DNA of 64,000 nucleotides from Changshengia sp963803165 (GCA_963803165.1 CAWDLK010000001.1:186001-250000); one strand, 5' to 3'. Positions 1 through 8,345 are shown, counted from the first letter of the stretch. Notes: generated by a model not told the origin, from the letters alone. Translations and numbers: made by a program.

Positions 1-73
1 TGCCAGGCACTACATCTGGTGTGGCGACCTCCGGACCCGGGTGGCGGCGCCGCCGCGCGCGGCGCGCCGCTGA

Positions 74-457
74 TCAGGTCAGCAGGCCTCGGAGCACCTC
101 GCTCGCCTCGGCGGTGCTCCGCGCCTTCTGGCGGAGCGAGGCCGCCAGCACCCGCAGCCACGCCTCGAAGCCGATCTCGTCGGTCAGCCCGTTGAGGACC
201 TGGATCTCGCGGCAGACCAGCCCGTCCCGGGTCATCTCCGCCTCCAGGATGTCGTCCCCGGCGCGGACGGTGAGCCGCCGGACCGGGCGCCGGCGGGAGA
301 AGAGCGACCCCTCGCGCTCGACCTCCACGACGTCGGGGAGCGCCCCCATCAGCTTGGAGGCGAACACCTGGAAGAAGACCCGGATGTCGCGCGACTCCGC
401 GCGGAGCGTGCCCATCAGGGTGTCGATCTCGTCGTTGAGGGGACCCAGGTCGCTCAC
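74..457 (-). CDS. Conserved-looking hypothetical protein downstream of lon
   Basis: A 127-residue soluble protein of unknown function. It begins with an acidic helical stretch (VSDLGPLNDEIDTL), continues with a beta-rich middle (DVVEVEREGSLFSRRRPVRRLTVRAGDD) and ends in a charged helix. No catalytic motif, membrane segment or signal peptide is visible. I chose the GTG at 455-457 over the longer reading frame to 526. The frame before it would overlap the lon stop and is arginine/proline-rich filler, and TATACT lies 10 nt upstream of the GTG (468-473), the spacing seen at other leaderless genes here. It lies 43 bp after lon on the same strand, so it may be co-transcribed, but the -10 suggests its own promoter. 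Function not recognised. Confidence 0.6.
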   Translation of the reverse strand: MSDLGPLNDEIDTLMGTLRAESRDIRVFFQVFASKLMGALPDVVEVEREGSLFSRRRPVRRLTVRAGDDILEAEMTRDGLVCREIQVLNGLTDEIGFEAWLRVLAASLRQKARSTAEASEVLRGLLT

Positions 458-500
458 CGCGCGTCCGAGTATAGGTGGGCGGTCGGGGAGATCCCGGGAG

Positions 501-2837
501 TCAGGCCGCCTCGCCGGTCTCCGCACGGGGCGGCTCGAGGGCGACCGCGAGCACGTCGTCGACGCGGCTCGCCAGGTGGAAGGTGACCGCGGCGCGGACG
601 CTCTCGGGGACGTCGTCGAGGTCCTTCTCGTTGCGCCGGGGGAGGATCACCTCGGTGAGGCCCATGCGATGGGCGGCCAGCACCTTCTGCTTGACCCCGC
701 CGATCGGCAGCACCAGTCCCTGGAGGGTCACCTCGCCGGTCATCCCCACCGAGCTGCGCACCGGGCGGCCGGTGAGCAGGCTGACCATCGCGGTGGTCAT
801 GGTCACCCCCGCGGAGGGCCCGTCCTTGGGCACCGCACCCTCGGGGACGTGGATGTGGAAGCCCTTGGCGGTGGCCTCCGCGCTGATGCCCAGACGCTCG
901 GCGTGGGAGCGGACGTAGGAGAGCGCGATCTGCGCCGACTCCTTCATCACGTCGCCGAGCTGACCGGTGAGGGTCAGGCTGCCGTCGGTGCCGCCGGTGG
1001 CCGCCTCGACGAAGAGCACGTCACCCCCCGCGCCGGTCACGGCGAGCCCGGTCGCCACCCCCGGAACCGCGGTCCGCTCCGCCACCTCGTTGTCGAACTT
1101 CGGCTTGCCGAGGTAGCCGCGAACCTGGTCGGCACCGACGTGGAGGGGCGTCTCGACGGCTCCGCCGGCGATCCGGGTGGCCACCTTGCGGGCGATCCGC
1201 CCCAGCTCGCGCTCCAGGTTGCGCACTCCGGCCTCGCGGGTGTGGTCGGTGACCACCCGGAGGATGGCGTCGTCGCCGACCTCCAGCTCCTCCTCCTTGA
1301 GTCCCGCCTGAGCCAGCTGGCGGGGGAGGAGGTGGTCGCGCGCGATCGCCAGCTTCTCCTGCTCGGTGTAGCCGTCGAGGCGGATCAGCTCCATCCGGTC
1401 GAGCAGCGGCGCGGGGATGGTCTCCGAGACGTTGGCGGTGGGGATGAAGAGCACCTCGGAGAGGTCGAGGTCCACCTCCAGATAGTGGTCGCGGAAGGTC
1501 GTGTTCTGAGCGGGGTCGAGCACCTCGAGGAGCGCCGCGGACGGGTCGCCACGCCAGTCGGCGCCGATCTTGTCGATCTCATCGAGCATGATCACGGGGT
1601 TCTTCGTCCCCGCCTCCTTGAGGGCGCGCACGATCCGGCCCGGCTGGGCGCCGACGTAGGTGCGCCGGAAGCCGCGGATGTCCGCCTCGTCGCGGATGCC
1701 GCCGAGCGACATCCGCGCGAACTTCCGTCCCAGGGCGCGTGCCACCAACTCGCCGAGCGAGGTCTTGCCGACGCCGGGGGGGCCGACCAGGGTGATGATC
1801 GCGCCCGACCCGCGACCACCGACCACCTCCAGGCCGCGCTCCTGGCGGAGCTTGCGGACGGCGAGGAACTCGATGATCCGGTCCTTGACGTCCTCCAGCC
1901 CGGTGTGGTCGTGGTCGAGCACCTCCCGCGCCGCGCCCAGGTCGAAGTTGTCCTCGGAGCGCGTGCTCCACGGGATGTCGAGCATCCAGTCCAGGTAGGT
2001 GCGGATCCAGCCGTGCTCCGGGCTCTGCTCACTGGTCCGCTCCAGCCGGTCGATCTCGCGCCCCACCTCGACCGCGACCTTCTCCGGCATCCCGGCCTCG
2101 GCGAGGCGCTTGCGGTAGGTGGAGACCACGTCGTCGCCGCCCTCGCCCAGCTCCTTGCGGATCGCCTCGAGCTGCTGACGGAGGATGAACTCCCGCTGCG
2201 TCTTCTGCATCCCCTCGGCCACCTCGGTGCGGATGCGGTCCTTGAGGTCCGCCTCACCGAGCGCGTCCTTGGTCCAGGCGATGATCTTGGTGAGACGCTG
2301 CTCGACGTCGACCGTCTCCAGGATCTCGAGCTTCTGGGCGAGGCTGAAGTCGGGCGAGTAGCCGGCGAGGTCGGCCAGGTGCCCCGGGCTCCGCGCCTCG
2401 CGGAGGAACTGGATGGCGCCGCCGGCGCCGCGGATCTCCAGCAGGTTCTCGACCAGGGCGCGGTACTCGCGGGCCAGCTCGACGACGGCCTCGGGCGGGT
2501 CCTCGTCGTCCGGCGCCGGGTCGACCTGCACCCAGAGGGCGCCGCCGACGTCGGCCTGGCCGGCACCGAGGCGGGCCCGGTGCTGTCCGGTGAGGATCGA
2601 GACCTCCGCCCCGGTCGGCAGCTTCCCCGACTCCTGCACGCGCGCGACGGTGCCGATGCTGCCGAACTTGCCCTCGATGCGGGGGACCAGGAGGACGAGA
2701 CGGTTGCCCTGGTTGGCAGCCTCGATGGCCGCACGCTGTCCCTCCCCCTGGACCGCGACGGTCACCGTCATGTGGGGCAGGACGACGACGTCGTCGAGGG
2801 GAAGGATGGGGAGAAGCTCGGCGCTGTGCTCGGTCAT
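501..2837 (-). CDS. lon: ATP-dependent Lon protease (endopeptidase La)
   Basis: Cytoplasmic ATP-dependent serine protease that degrades damaged and regulatory proteins. The 778 residues match the usual bacterial LonA length. In order they show an N-terminal substrate-binding domain (ILPLDDVVVLPHMTVTV), a coiled helical region (MQKTQREFILRQQLEAIRKE), an AAA+ module with Walker A GPPGVGKTS near residue 352 and Walker B VIMLDEIDK, and a C-terminal protease domain. The catalytic Ser lies in PKDGPSAG near 675 and the Lys in GGVKQKVLAAHR near 718. The ATG at 2835-2837 has no ribosome binding site; the AT-rich GTACAAAGT just before it could be a -10 of a leaderless promoter. I see no CIRCE element or HspR-like operator in the 93 bp upstream. 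Confidence 0.97.
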   Translation of the reverse strand: MTEHSAELLPILPLDDVVVLPHMTVTVAVQGEGQRAAIEAANQGNRLVLLVPRIEGKFGSIGTVARVQESGKLPTGAEVSILTGQHRARLGAGQADVGGALWVQVDPAPDDEDPPEAVVELAREYRALVENLLEIRGAGGAIQFLREARSPGHLADLAGYSPDFSLAQKLEILETVDVEQRLTKIIAWTKDALGEADLKDRIRTEVAEGMQKTQREFILRQQLEAIRKELGEGGDDVVSTYRKRLAEAGMPEKVAVEVGREIDRLERTSEQSPEHGWIRTYLDWMLDIPWSTRSEDNFDLGAAREVLDHDHTGLEDVKDRIIEFLAVRKLRQERGLEVVGGRGSGAIITLVGPPGVGKTSLGELVARALGRKFARMSLGGIRDEADIRGFRRTYVGAQPGRIVRALKEAGTKNPVIMLDEIDKIGADWRGDPSAALLEVLDPAQNTTFRDHYLEVDLDLSEVLFIPTANVSETIPAPLLDRMELIRLDGYTEQEKLAIARDHLLPRQLAQAGLKEEELEVGDDAILRVVTDHTREAGVRNLERELGRIARKVATRIAGGAVETPLHVGADQVRGYLGKPKFDNEVAERTAVPGVATGLAVTGAGGDVLFVEAATGGTDGSLTLTGQLGDVMKESAQIALSYVRSHAERLGISAEATAKGFHIHVPEGAVPKDGPSAGVTMTTAMVSLLTGRPVRSSVGMTGEVTLQGLVLPIGGVKQKVLAAHRMGLTEVILPRRNEKDLDDVPESVRAAVTFHLASRVDDVLAVALEPPRAETGEAA

Positions 2838-2930
2838 GGGGACTTTGTACCCGCTCGCGGGGATCTCACACCTGGGCTCTGGAGAGGGGTTCGGCTCGCC
2901 GCTCGGGGCACCCCCCGCACCGCACCCATG

Positions 2931-3935
2931 CTACGGCACCAGCACCGCCGTCCCCCGCACCCGGCCGCTCCGGATCAGCTCCAGGGCACGGTCGGCGTCA
3001 TCGAGAGGAAGCACCTCGGTCTCGACCTCCACCCGGGTCGCGGCGACCACCTCCATGAAATCGGTGCCGTCGGCCCGGGTGAGGTTGGCGACCGAGCGGA
3101 CCGAGCGCTCCTCCCAGAGCAGCGCGTAGGGGAAGCTGGGGATGTCGCTCATGTGGATGCCGGCGCAGACCACGGTGCCGCCCGGGGCGAGCGCCCGGAG
3201 CGCGAGGGGCACCAGCTCGCCGGCGGGCGCGAAGATGATGGCCGCGTCGAGGGGCTCCGGTGCGGGGCCGCTGCTGTCCCCGGCCCAGACCGCCCCCATG
3301 CGCCGGGCGAAGTCCTGGCCGGCGCGATCGCCGGCCCGGGTGAACGCGTAGACGTCCGCACCGCGGTGACGCGCCACCTGGACGATGATGTGAGCGGCGC
3401 TGCCGAACCCGTAGAGGCCCAGCCGCTGCGCCTCACCGGCCATCCGGAGGGCGCGGTAGCCGATGAGGCCCGCGCAGAGCAGCGGCGCCGCCTCGACGTC
3501 CCCGTAGCCGTCGGGCAGGCGGAGGCAGAAGCGGGAGTCGGCGATGGCGAGCTCGGCGAAGCCGCCGTCGGTGTCGCAGCCGGTGAACCGAGCCCGCGCG
3601 CAGAGGTTCTCGCGGCCCGCCCGGCACATGGCGCAGCTGCCACAGGCCTGGGCCAGCCACGGCACGCCGACCCGATCGCCGACCCGCAGCACGGCGTCGG
3701 GCCCGGCGGCGATCACCCTGCCGACCACCTGGTGACCCGGCACCACCGGCAGCACTCCGCGGTCCAGCTCGCCGTCGACCACGTGGAGGTCGGTCCGGCA
3801 GACGGCACAGGCCGCGACGCGCAGCAGGACCTGGTGACCCTCCGGGTCGGGGACCGGCCGGCTCTCGACCGAGAGCGGCGCGCCCCGCTCGCGCAGGACC
3901 ATCGCCCGGTAGGTGAGCGGCGAGGTCGCGGCCAT
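2931..3935 (-). CDS. Zinc-dependent alcohol dehydrogenase, CAD2/AdhA type
   Basis: Medium-chain NAD(P)-dependent alcohol dehydrogenase of 334 residues. The catalytic zinc ligands are Cys46 (CRTDLH) and His68 (GHQVVG). The structural zinc is held by four cysteines at 98, 101, 104 and 112 (CGSCAMC, ENLC). The nucleotide-binding loop is LYGFGSAAH, and GIHMSDIPSFPY plus SVANLTRADG are characteristic of the CAD2 subgroup, so the call is to family level; the alcohol is unknown. The ATG at 3933-3935 is preferred because CATCAT lies 6 nt before it (3942-3947), matching the leaderless pattern. It is divergent from the GNAT gene starting at 3979, with both promoters packed into 43 bp. Confidence 0.9.
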   Translation of the reverse strand: MAATSPLTYRAMVLRERGAPLSVESRPVPDPEGHQVLLRVAACAVCRTDLHVVDGELDRGVLPVVPGHQVVGRVIAAGPDAVLRVGDRVGVPWLAQACGSCAMCRAGRENLCARARFTGCDTDGGFAELAIADSRFCLRLPDGYGDVEAAPLLCAGLIGYRALRMAGEAQRLGLYGFGSAAHIIVQVARHRGADVYAFTRAGDRAGQDFARRMGAVWAGDSSGPAPEPLDAAIIFAPAGELVPLALRALAPGGTVVCAGIHMSDIPSFPYALLWEERSVRSVANLTRADGTDFMEVVAATRVEVETEVLPLDDADRALELIRSGRVRGTAVLVP

Positions 3936-3978
3936 CGGCCGATGATGCACCCACTCACCCTGCATGTACCCTTCTGCC

Positions 3979-4539
3979 GTGACCGCGCTGACCGAGCCCA
4001 CCCCCCGGGGCCGGCCCGAGGTGGTCATCCGCCGCCTCGACGCCCTCTCCGCCCGCCGCCACCTCGACGACCTCGCCGACCTGCTGGTCGATTCGGTCGA
4101 GGGCGGCGCGTCGGTCAGCTTCGTCGCCCCGCTCGCCCACTACGAGGCTCGCGACTGGTTCGCCGGCGTCCTCCATGAGATGGAGCTGGGCCGCCAAGTC
4201 GTCCTCGCCGCATTCCTCGACGACCGCCTGGTGGGCTGCGCGCAGCTGGTGCTGGCGTGGCAGTCGAACGCCACCCACCGCGCCGAGGTCCAGAAGATGC
4301 TGGTCCACCGATCGGCCCGCCGCTTGGGGGTCGGTGCCCGCCTGATGCGTCAGATCGAGGTCGAGGCGCGCGCTCTGGGGCGCACCCTGCTCATCCTCGA
4401 CACCGAGACCGGGAGCGACGCCGAGCACCTCTACTCTCACCTGGGCTGGACCAGGGTCGGGGTGATCCCCGACTACGCGATGCGCCCGGACCGCTCCGGC
4501 CTGCGACCGACCTCGCTCTGGTACCGCAGAGTCGACTGA
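3979..4539 (+). CDS. GNAT family N-acetyltransferase
   Basis: Single-domain acetyl-CoA-dependent N-acetyltransferase of 186 residues. The acetyl-CoA loop is recognisable as VHRSARRLGVGARLM (an R/Q-x-x-G-x-G/A variant), followed by the family's beta5 strand and the late LYSHLGWTRVG motif. The acceptor substrate cannot be read from sequence. The GTG start at 3979 is chosen because TACCCT (3967-3972) sits exactly 6 nt upstream and there is no Shine-Dalgarno sequence. An in-frame ATG at 3964 lies upstream of that -10 element and is unlikely to be transcribed. Confidence 0.88.
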   Translation: MTALTEPTPRGRPEVVIRRLDALSARRHLDDLADLLVDSVEGGASVSFVAPLAHYEARDWFAGVLHEMELGRQVVLAAFLDDRLVGCAQLVLAWQSNATHRAEVQKMLVHRSARRLGVGARLMRQIEVEARALGRTLLILDTETGSDAEHLYSHLGWTRVGVIPDYAMRPDRSGLRPTSLWYRRVD

Positions 4540-4652
4540 CCGGCCGGCGACGACTCGCGCGAGCCGGCGCAGCGGCGGCGCCACTCCGACCCCAGTCGGC
4601 GGCGCGGGCAGGGCTGTCGAGTCTCGTCGTTGTCACCGATCGTCCCACCACG

Positions 4653-4681
4653 TTGACATCCGTGTATGTAGGCTGCATGCT
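4653..4681 (+). promoter_or_regulatory. Sigma70-type promoter for the H1-like gene
   Basis: A perfect TTGACA (4653-4658) and CATGCT (4676-4681) are separated by 17 bp in a locally AT-richer part of the 244-bp gap. A second -10-like TACGCT lies near 4744-4750, and a GGAGG ribosome binding site (about 4770) precedes the ATG at 4784. This gene therefore has a real 5' leader of up to about 95 nt, unlike most of its neighbours. Nothing else is seen in 4540-4783. Confidence 0.55.
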
Positions 4682-4783
4682 ATGGCTCGATCCTGACGGG
4701 GACGATTATTCACTCCCTGTCCAAAACGCAGGACGGGCAGCCGGCATACGCTGGCTGTCATCACCAACGGAGGCTCTCAGCTT

Positions 4784-5362
4784 ATGGCTAGGACGAGACG
4801 AAGCAAGGGAGGCGGTGCGAAGCGCGCCGTCAAAGCCCCGGTGCGGCGCGCGCGCGCCGCGGCGCCGCGTGCGGGCGCCGGTGGCGATCTCCTCAAGGCG
4901 GTCCACGGTCTGGTCAACGCGCTGCCCGTGGGCGAACTCGAGAAGCGGCTCGCCGGCCTCGAGAAGTCGGTGGAGAAGCTCGAGGGTGAGCTCCGCAAGG
5001 CGCTCTCGCAGGTCGCCTCCGCAGTGCGCGGCGGGCCCGCGAAGCGCGCCCCCGCCAAGCGTCGGGCCAAGCGGGCTCCGGCGGCCAAGCGCGCCGTCAA
5101 GCGGGCACCGGCCGCCAAGCGCGCCGTCAAGCGCGCCGTCAAGCGGGCACCGGCCGCCAAGCGCGCCGTCAAGCGGGCACCGGCCGCCAAGCGCGCCGTC
5201 AAGCGCGTCGTCAAGCGTGCTCCCGCGGTGAAGCGGGCACCGGCCGCCAAGCGGACCGGCGTCAAGCGAACCGGCGTCAAGCGTGCAGCGCCCCGGCGGA
5301 CCGTGAAGCGGACCCCGCCGCCCGCAGCCCCCGCAGCGCCGGCGGCGCCGCCTGCGCCCTGA
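4784..5362 (+). CDS. H1-like basic repeat protein, probable nucleoid-associated
   Basis: A 192-residue protein resembling bacterial histone-H1-like tails. It has a short basic N-terminus (ARTRRSKGGGAKRAVK), a compact amphipathic or coiled-coil segment at about residues 34-77 (ELEKRLAGLEKSVEKLEG), and a long tail of KRAPAAKRAVKR-type repeats from about residue 85 to 170. It ends in a Pro/Ala run. Such Lys/Ala/Pro tails bind DNA non-specifically, so chromosome compaction is the likely role; this is inference from composition. The helical segment may dimerise the protein. It has a canonical promoter, a ribosome binding site and a strong terminator of its own, consistent with high expression. Confidence 0.8.
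   Translation: MARTRRSKGGGAKRAVKAPVRRARAAAPRAGAGGDLLKAVHGLVNALPVGELEKRLAGLEKSVEKLEGELRKALSQVASAVRGGPAKRAPAKRRAKRAPAAKRAVKRAPAAKRAVKRAVKRAPAAKRAVKRAPAAKRAVKRVVKRAPAVKRAPAAKRTGVKRTGVKRAAPRRTVKRTPPPAAPAAPAAPPAP
5038..5290 (+). repeat. In-frame tandem repeats coding the basic tail
   Basis: Near-identical 30-bp units coding KRAPAAKRAV, interspersed with 12-15-bp AAGCGCGCCGTC-like units coding KRAV, repeat several times from about 5038 to 5290. The identity is at nucleotide level, not just amino-acid level. This points to recent expansion by slippage or recombination, so the repeat number probably varies between strains. Confidence 0.85.
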
Positions 5363-5383
5363 GGGATCTGATCCCAGCATTCG

Positions 5384-5416
5384 AGGCCCCCGGGAGCCGC
5401 GCTCCCGGGGGCCTTT
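5384..5416 (+). terminator. Strong intrinsic terminator after the H1-like gene
   Basis: A 12-bp perfect GC stem (5385-5396 with 5402-5413) has a 5-nt loop and is followed by a short TTT run, 22 bp after the stop codon. A-T closing at 5384/5414 extends the stem to 13 bp. It is the clearest rho-independent terminator in the window. Confidence 0.9.
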
Positions 5417-5445
5417 CTCGTCCAGCCCGGTGCTACGCTCGATTC

Positions 5446-5970
5446 GTGGCGCTGGTCTTGATCAGCTTCCTGGACGGTGAGATCGTCCACGCCGAGGTCG
5501 ACGATCTCAGCTTCGACCGCACCCTGCTGGAGGCCGAGGTGCGCGGAGCCGATCCCAACAACGAGCGGGCGCTCTTCCCTCTGACCGCGATCCGGCAGCT
5601 CCTGGTCGGCCAGCCCCTGCCGGTTCCCGAGGATCTGCCCGGCTGGGACCGTGCCGCCTTCCACTTCGTCGACGGCCAGGTGCTGCGCGCCTCGGTGGCG
5701 CCCGATTCGGTGCTCGGCCGCTTCGGCGGGCTCTGGCGCGCCGTGGAGCCGGGGATCCCCGAGCTGCGGACCCTGGGGATCCCCTACTCGTCGCTCAAGG
5801 GTGTCTTCAAGCTGCGCCAGTGGGACAGCCGGCCGGTGAATGCCCGCTCGGGGACGGACACCCATCTCAGCCAGGTGGCGCGCATCCTGGCCGAGCGGGA
5901 GGGGAGCGGGGTCGGCGCCGCCCCTCCCCCCGAGCGGCCGCATCCTCTGATCAGCCGCCTCCGGCCCTGA
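5446..5970 (+). CDS. Hypothetical protein with two tandem copies of one small beta domain
   Basis: A 174-residue soluble protein of unknown function. Two related segments are visible: residues 1-55 (LISFLDGEIVHAEVDD ... LFPLTAIRQLLVG) and about 73-130 (AFHFVDGQVLRASVAPD ... IPYSSLKGVFKL). Both start with an F-x-D-G-E/Q strand-turn-strand and end with a strand leading to a short helix. This pattern fits the small DUF6982-like beta domains seen next to signalling proteins, but that link is tentative. The C-terminus is a charged tail. The GTG at 5446 follows TACGCT (5434-5439) by 6 nt, so the gene is predicted leaderless. No partner gene indicates a job. Confidence 0.7.
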   Translation: MALVLISFLDGEIVHAEVDDLSFDRTLLEAEVRGADPNNERALFPLTAIRQLLVGQPLPVPEDLPGWDRAAFHFVDGQVLRASVAPDSVLGRFGGLWRAVEPGIPELRTLGIPYSSLKGVFKLRQWDSRPVNARSGTDTHLSQVARILAEREGSGVGAAPPPERPHPLISRLRP

Positions 5971-6043
5971 CCGGCCCCGTGCACGCTCCTGCCGCACGGG
6001 CGTAACCAGGTCGTCAGGGGCGTCGTGCTAGGGTGCGTCCACC

Positions 6044-7126
6044 GTGAGCGGAGCCGCGCCCGCGGTCGACGAGGCCGGGGCCGAGGAGGCTCCGGCGGTC
6101 ATCGGCCGCTTCCTGACCAAGCGAAGCCTGTTCTCGATCCTGGCCGCGATCATCGTGGTGGCCGTGGTCGTCTGGCGGGCGAACATCGACTGGGGTGAGG
6201 CCTGGGACAAGATCCGCTCCGCCGACCCCATCCTCTATCTCCTCGCCGTCGCCGTCTACTACCTCTCCTTCGTCTTCCGCGGGCTCCGCTGGCAGGTGCT
6301 CCTCGCCAACGCCGGGGAGGTGCGCAAGACCCGCCGGCTCGCCCCGCTCATCCTGGCCTCGTTCTTCGTCAACTGCGTGGTCCCAGCCAAGATGGGTGAC
6401 GTCTACCGCGCCTATCTCGGCCGGGTCAGGGAGCACATCCCGGGGAGCAAGGCCTTCGGCACCGTCGTCAGCGAGCGCCTCCTCGACCTCTGCGTGCTGA
6501 TGGCGCTGCTGCTGGCGTCGGGGGCCTGGGTCTTCCACAAGCACGATTCCGGGACCCTCGTCCCCTACGTGGTGGTGGGCGGGCTCCTCTGCGCCTTCGG
6601 GATCGCGGTGATCGGGATGATGCGGGCGGGTCGCGGCACCCGTGTCCTCCGCCTGCTGCCCGAGGCGATCTTCCGGCGCTACGAGTCGTTCCGCAGCGGC
6701 GCCGTCAGCTCGCTGGGCCGCTGGCCGACGCTGCTGGGGCTGACCGTGGCGGTCTGGTGCTGCGAGTCCGGACGTCTCGGGCTGGTCATCGCCGCCCTCG
6801 CGATGAGCGGGCAGGTCGGACCCTCGCAGTTCGTGCTCGTCGCCCTGGTCGCGGCGCTGCTCACCACCGTCCCCTTCACCCCCGGGGGGCTGGGACTGGT
6901 CCAGGCCGGGGTGGCCACCTCGCTCGTCATCGTCGCCAGCATCAGCAGGACCGCGGCGCTCTCGGTCGCGCTGCTCGACGGCAGCATCAGCTACGCGAGC
7001 CTCCTGATCTTCGGCTTCATCGCCTTCGCCCTGACCTCCCGCCACGCCGGCGCGGTGAGAGGCGGGAAGCCGGCGGAGAGGTCGGGACGGGACGAGACCT
7101 ACTCGGCGACCCGCTCGCTGGTGTGA
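6044..7126 (+). CDS. Flippase-like integral membrane protein (LPG synthase TM region/UPF0104)
   Basis: A 360-residue polytopic membrane protein with roughly eight hydrophobic segments. It matches the lysylphosphatidylglycerol-synthase transmembrane family: FRGLRWQVLL near the N-terminus, PAKMGDVYRAYL, VVSERLLDL, and the late PFTPGGLGLVQAG motif. Members without the C-terminal synthase domain are thought to move lipid-linked substrates or act with glycosyltransferases. The GTG at 6044 follows TAGGGT (6029-6034) by 9 nt. It is translationally coupled to the sugar epimerase that follows (GTGA, 4-bp overlap), which suggests a common role in cell-surface glycans or lipids. Confidence 0.85.
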   Translation: MSGAAPAVDEAGAEEAPAVIGRFLTKRSLFSILAAIIVVAVVVWRANIDWGEAWDKIRSADPILYLLAVAVYYLSFVFRGLRWQVLLANAGEVRKTRRLAPLILASFFVNCVVPAKMGDVYRAYLGRVREHIPGSKAFGTVVSERLLDLCVLMALLLASGAWVFHKHDSGTLVPYVVVGGLLCAFGIAVIGMMRAGRGTRVLRLLPEAIFRRYESFRSGAVSSLGRWPTLLGLTVAVWCCESGRLGLVIAALAMSGQVGPSQFVLVALVAALLTTVPFTPGGLGLVQAGVATSLVIVASISRTAALSVALLDGSISYASLLIFGFIAFALTSRHAGAVRGGKPAERSGRDETYSATRSLV

Positions 7127-8049
7127 GAGCGCTGGTCACCGGGGGGGCGGGGTTCATCGGCTCGCACCTCGCCGACGCCCTGGTGGCGGCGGGTCACGAG
7201 GTCACGGTCCTGGACGACCTCTCCCGGGGGCGGCGCGACCAGGTGCCCGCCGCGGCCCACTTCGTCGAGGCGGACGTCAACGATGAGCTGAACGGCGTCT
7301 TCGCCGCATGCCGGCCCGACGTCGTCTACCACCAGGCGGCCCAGATCGACGTGCGGCGCTCGGTGGCGGATCCCCTCTTCGACACCCGGGTCAACGTCCT
7401 GGGCACCGTCAACGTCCTCCAGGCGTGCGCCGCCGCCGGCGTCCGGCGCCTGGTCTTCGCCAGCAGCGGGGGCGCTCTCTACGGCGACACCGACGAGATC
7501 CCGACCCCGGAGGGACACCCCCCGCGGCCGGCGTCGAACTACGGCGCCGCCAAGGGCGCGGCCGAGCTGTACGGCAACGTCTACGCCGGGCTCTGCGGCC
7601 TCGAGTTCGTGGCCCTCCGCTACGCCAACGTCTACGGGCCCCGCCAGGATCCCCATGGCGAGGCCGGCGTGGTGGCGATCTTCGCCGAGCGGATGCTCCG
7701 CGGCGAGGTGCCGACGATCAACGGCGACGGCACCCAGACCCGCGACTACGTCTACGTCGGCGACGTCGTCGCGGCGAACCTGCTGGCGACGGCGGCGCCT
7801 CCCGGCGCCTACAACGTGGGCACGGGCACCGAGTGCGACGTCAACGATCTGCACCGCCGGCTGGCGCGGATCATCGGGGCCGCCGCGGAGCCGGTCCGCG
7901 GCCCGGCCAAGCCCGGGGAGCAGCGCCGTTCCTGCCTCGACCCGTCGCTGGCGGCCGCCCGGCTCGGCTGGCGGCCGCGCGTCTCCCTGGATTCCGGCCT
8001 GGAGGCGACCGTTGCCCACTTCCGGGAGCGCGGGTCCGGCTACTTGTAG
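7123..8049 (+). CDS. NAD-dependent epimerase/dehydratase (GalE-like)
   Basis: Extended short-chain dehydrogenase of 308 residues. The NAD-binding motif GGAGFIG is at residues 7-13. The catalytic region has FASSGGALYG and the YxxxK motif in NYGAAKGAAE. LRYANVYGPRQ and the DYVYVGDVVAANL segment are typical of nucleotide-sugar C4-epimerases such as UDP-glucose 4-epimerase; the exact sugar is not certain. The GTG at 7123 overlaps the stop of the flippase-like gene by 4 bp, so the two are an operon. The 3' end overlaps the convergent infA gene by 10 bp. Confidence 0.9.
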   Translation: MRALVTGGAGFIGSHLADALVAAGHEVTVLDDLSRGRRDQVPAAAHFVEADVNDELNGVFAACRPDVVYHQAAQIDVRRSVADPLFDTRVNVLGTVNVLQACAAAGVRRLVFASSGGALYGDTDEIPTPEGHPPRPASNYGAAKGAAELYGNVYAGLCGLEFVALRYANVYGPRQDPHGEAGVVAIFAERMLRGEVPTINGDGTQTRDYVYVGDVVAANLLATAAPPGAYNVGTGTECDVNDLHRRLARIIGAAAEPVRGPAKPGEQRRSCLDPSLAAARLGWRPRVSLDSGLEATVAHFRERGSGYL

Positions 8050-8345
8050 CGGAAGGTGATCCGGCCCCGGCTGAGGTCGTAGGGGGAGAGCTCGACCCTC
8101 ACCTGGTCGCCGATCAGGATGCGGATGTAGAACTTCCGCATCTTCCCCGAGGTGTAGGCGAGGACGTCCTGTCCGGTCTTGAGCCGGACCTTGAACATGG
8201 CGTTGGGCAGAGGCTCGACGACGGTGGCGTCCATCTCGATCGTCTCCTCCTTGACCTCGGCGGAAGCCGTGCCGTCGGTCGGCTCACGCCGCCGCGCCGG
8301 GCTGCGCCGGCGGGTGACGCCAGGTCGAGGTGGACGTCGCGCCAA
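8040..8345 (-). CDS. infA: Translation initiation factor IF-1, with N-terminal extension
   Basis: The C-terminal 70 residues are an unmistakable IF-1 S1/OB domain (VVEPLPNAMFKVRL, SGKMRKFYIRILIGD, VELSPYDLSRGRITFRYK), which binds the 30S A site during initiation. The canonical start would lie just before KEETIE, but no start codon is there. The best start is the TTG at 8343-8345, with GAGGAG 5 nt upstream and TATACG beyond it. This gives 101 residues with about 30 extra Arg/Pro-rich residues (ARRPPRPGVTRRRSPARRR). An internal ATG at 8231-8233, preceded by AGGAGGAG, would give a 64-residue form lacking the conserved first strand. The gene stands alone rather than in a ribosomal protein operon. 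Confidence 0.92.
   Translation of the reverse strand: MARRPPRPGVTRRRSPARRREPTDGTASAEVKEETIEMDATVVEPLPNAMFKVRLKTGQDVLAYTSGKMRKFYIRILIGDQVRVELSPYDLSRGRITFRYK

Noticed and set aside
21..4178. Very long open frame on the plus strand across lon and the alcohol dehydrogenase
   Set aside because: It is the antisense of two clear genes, has a composition expected of GC-rich shadow frames and no recognisable domain.
5038..5290. CRISPR-like array from regular repeats
   Set aside because: The repeats are in frame, have no unique spacers and encode a basic protein tail.
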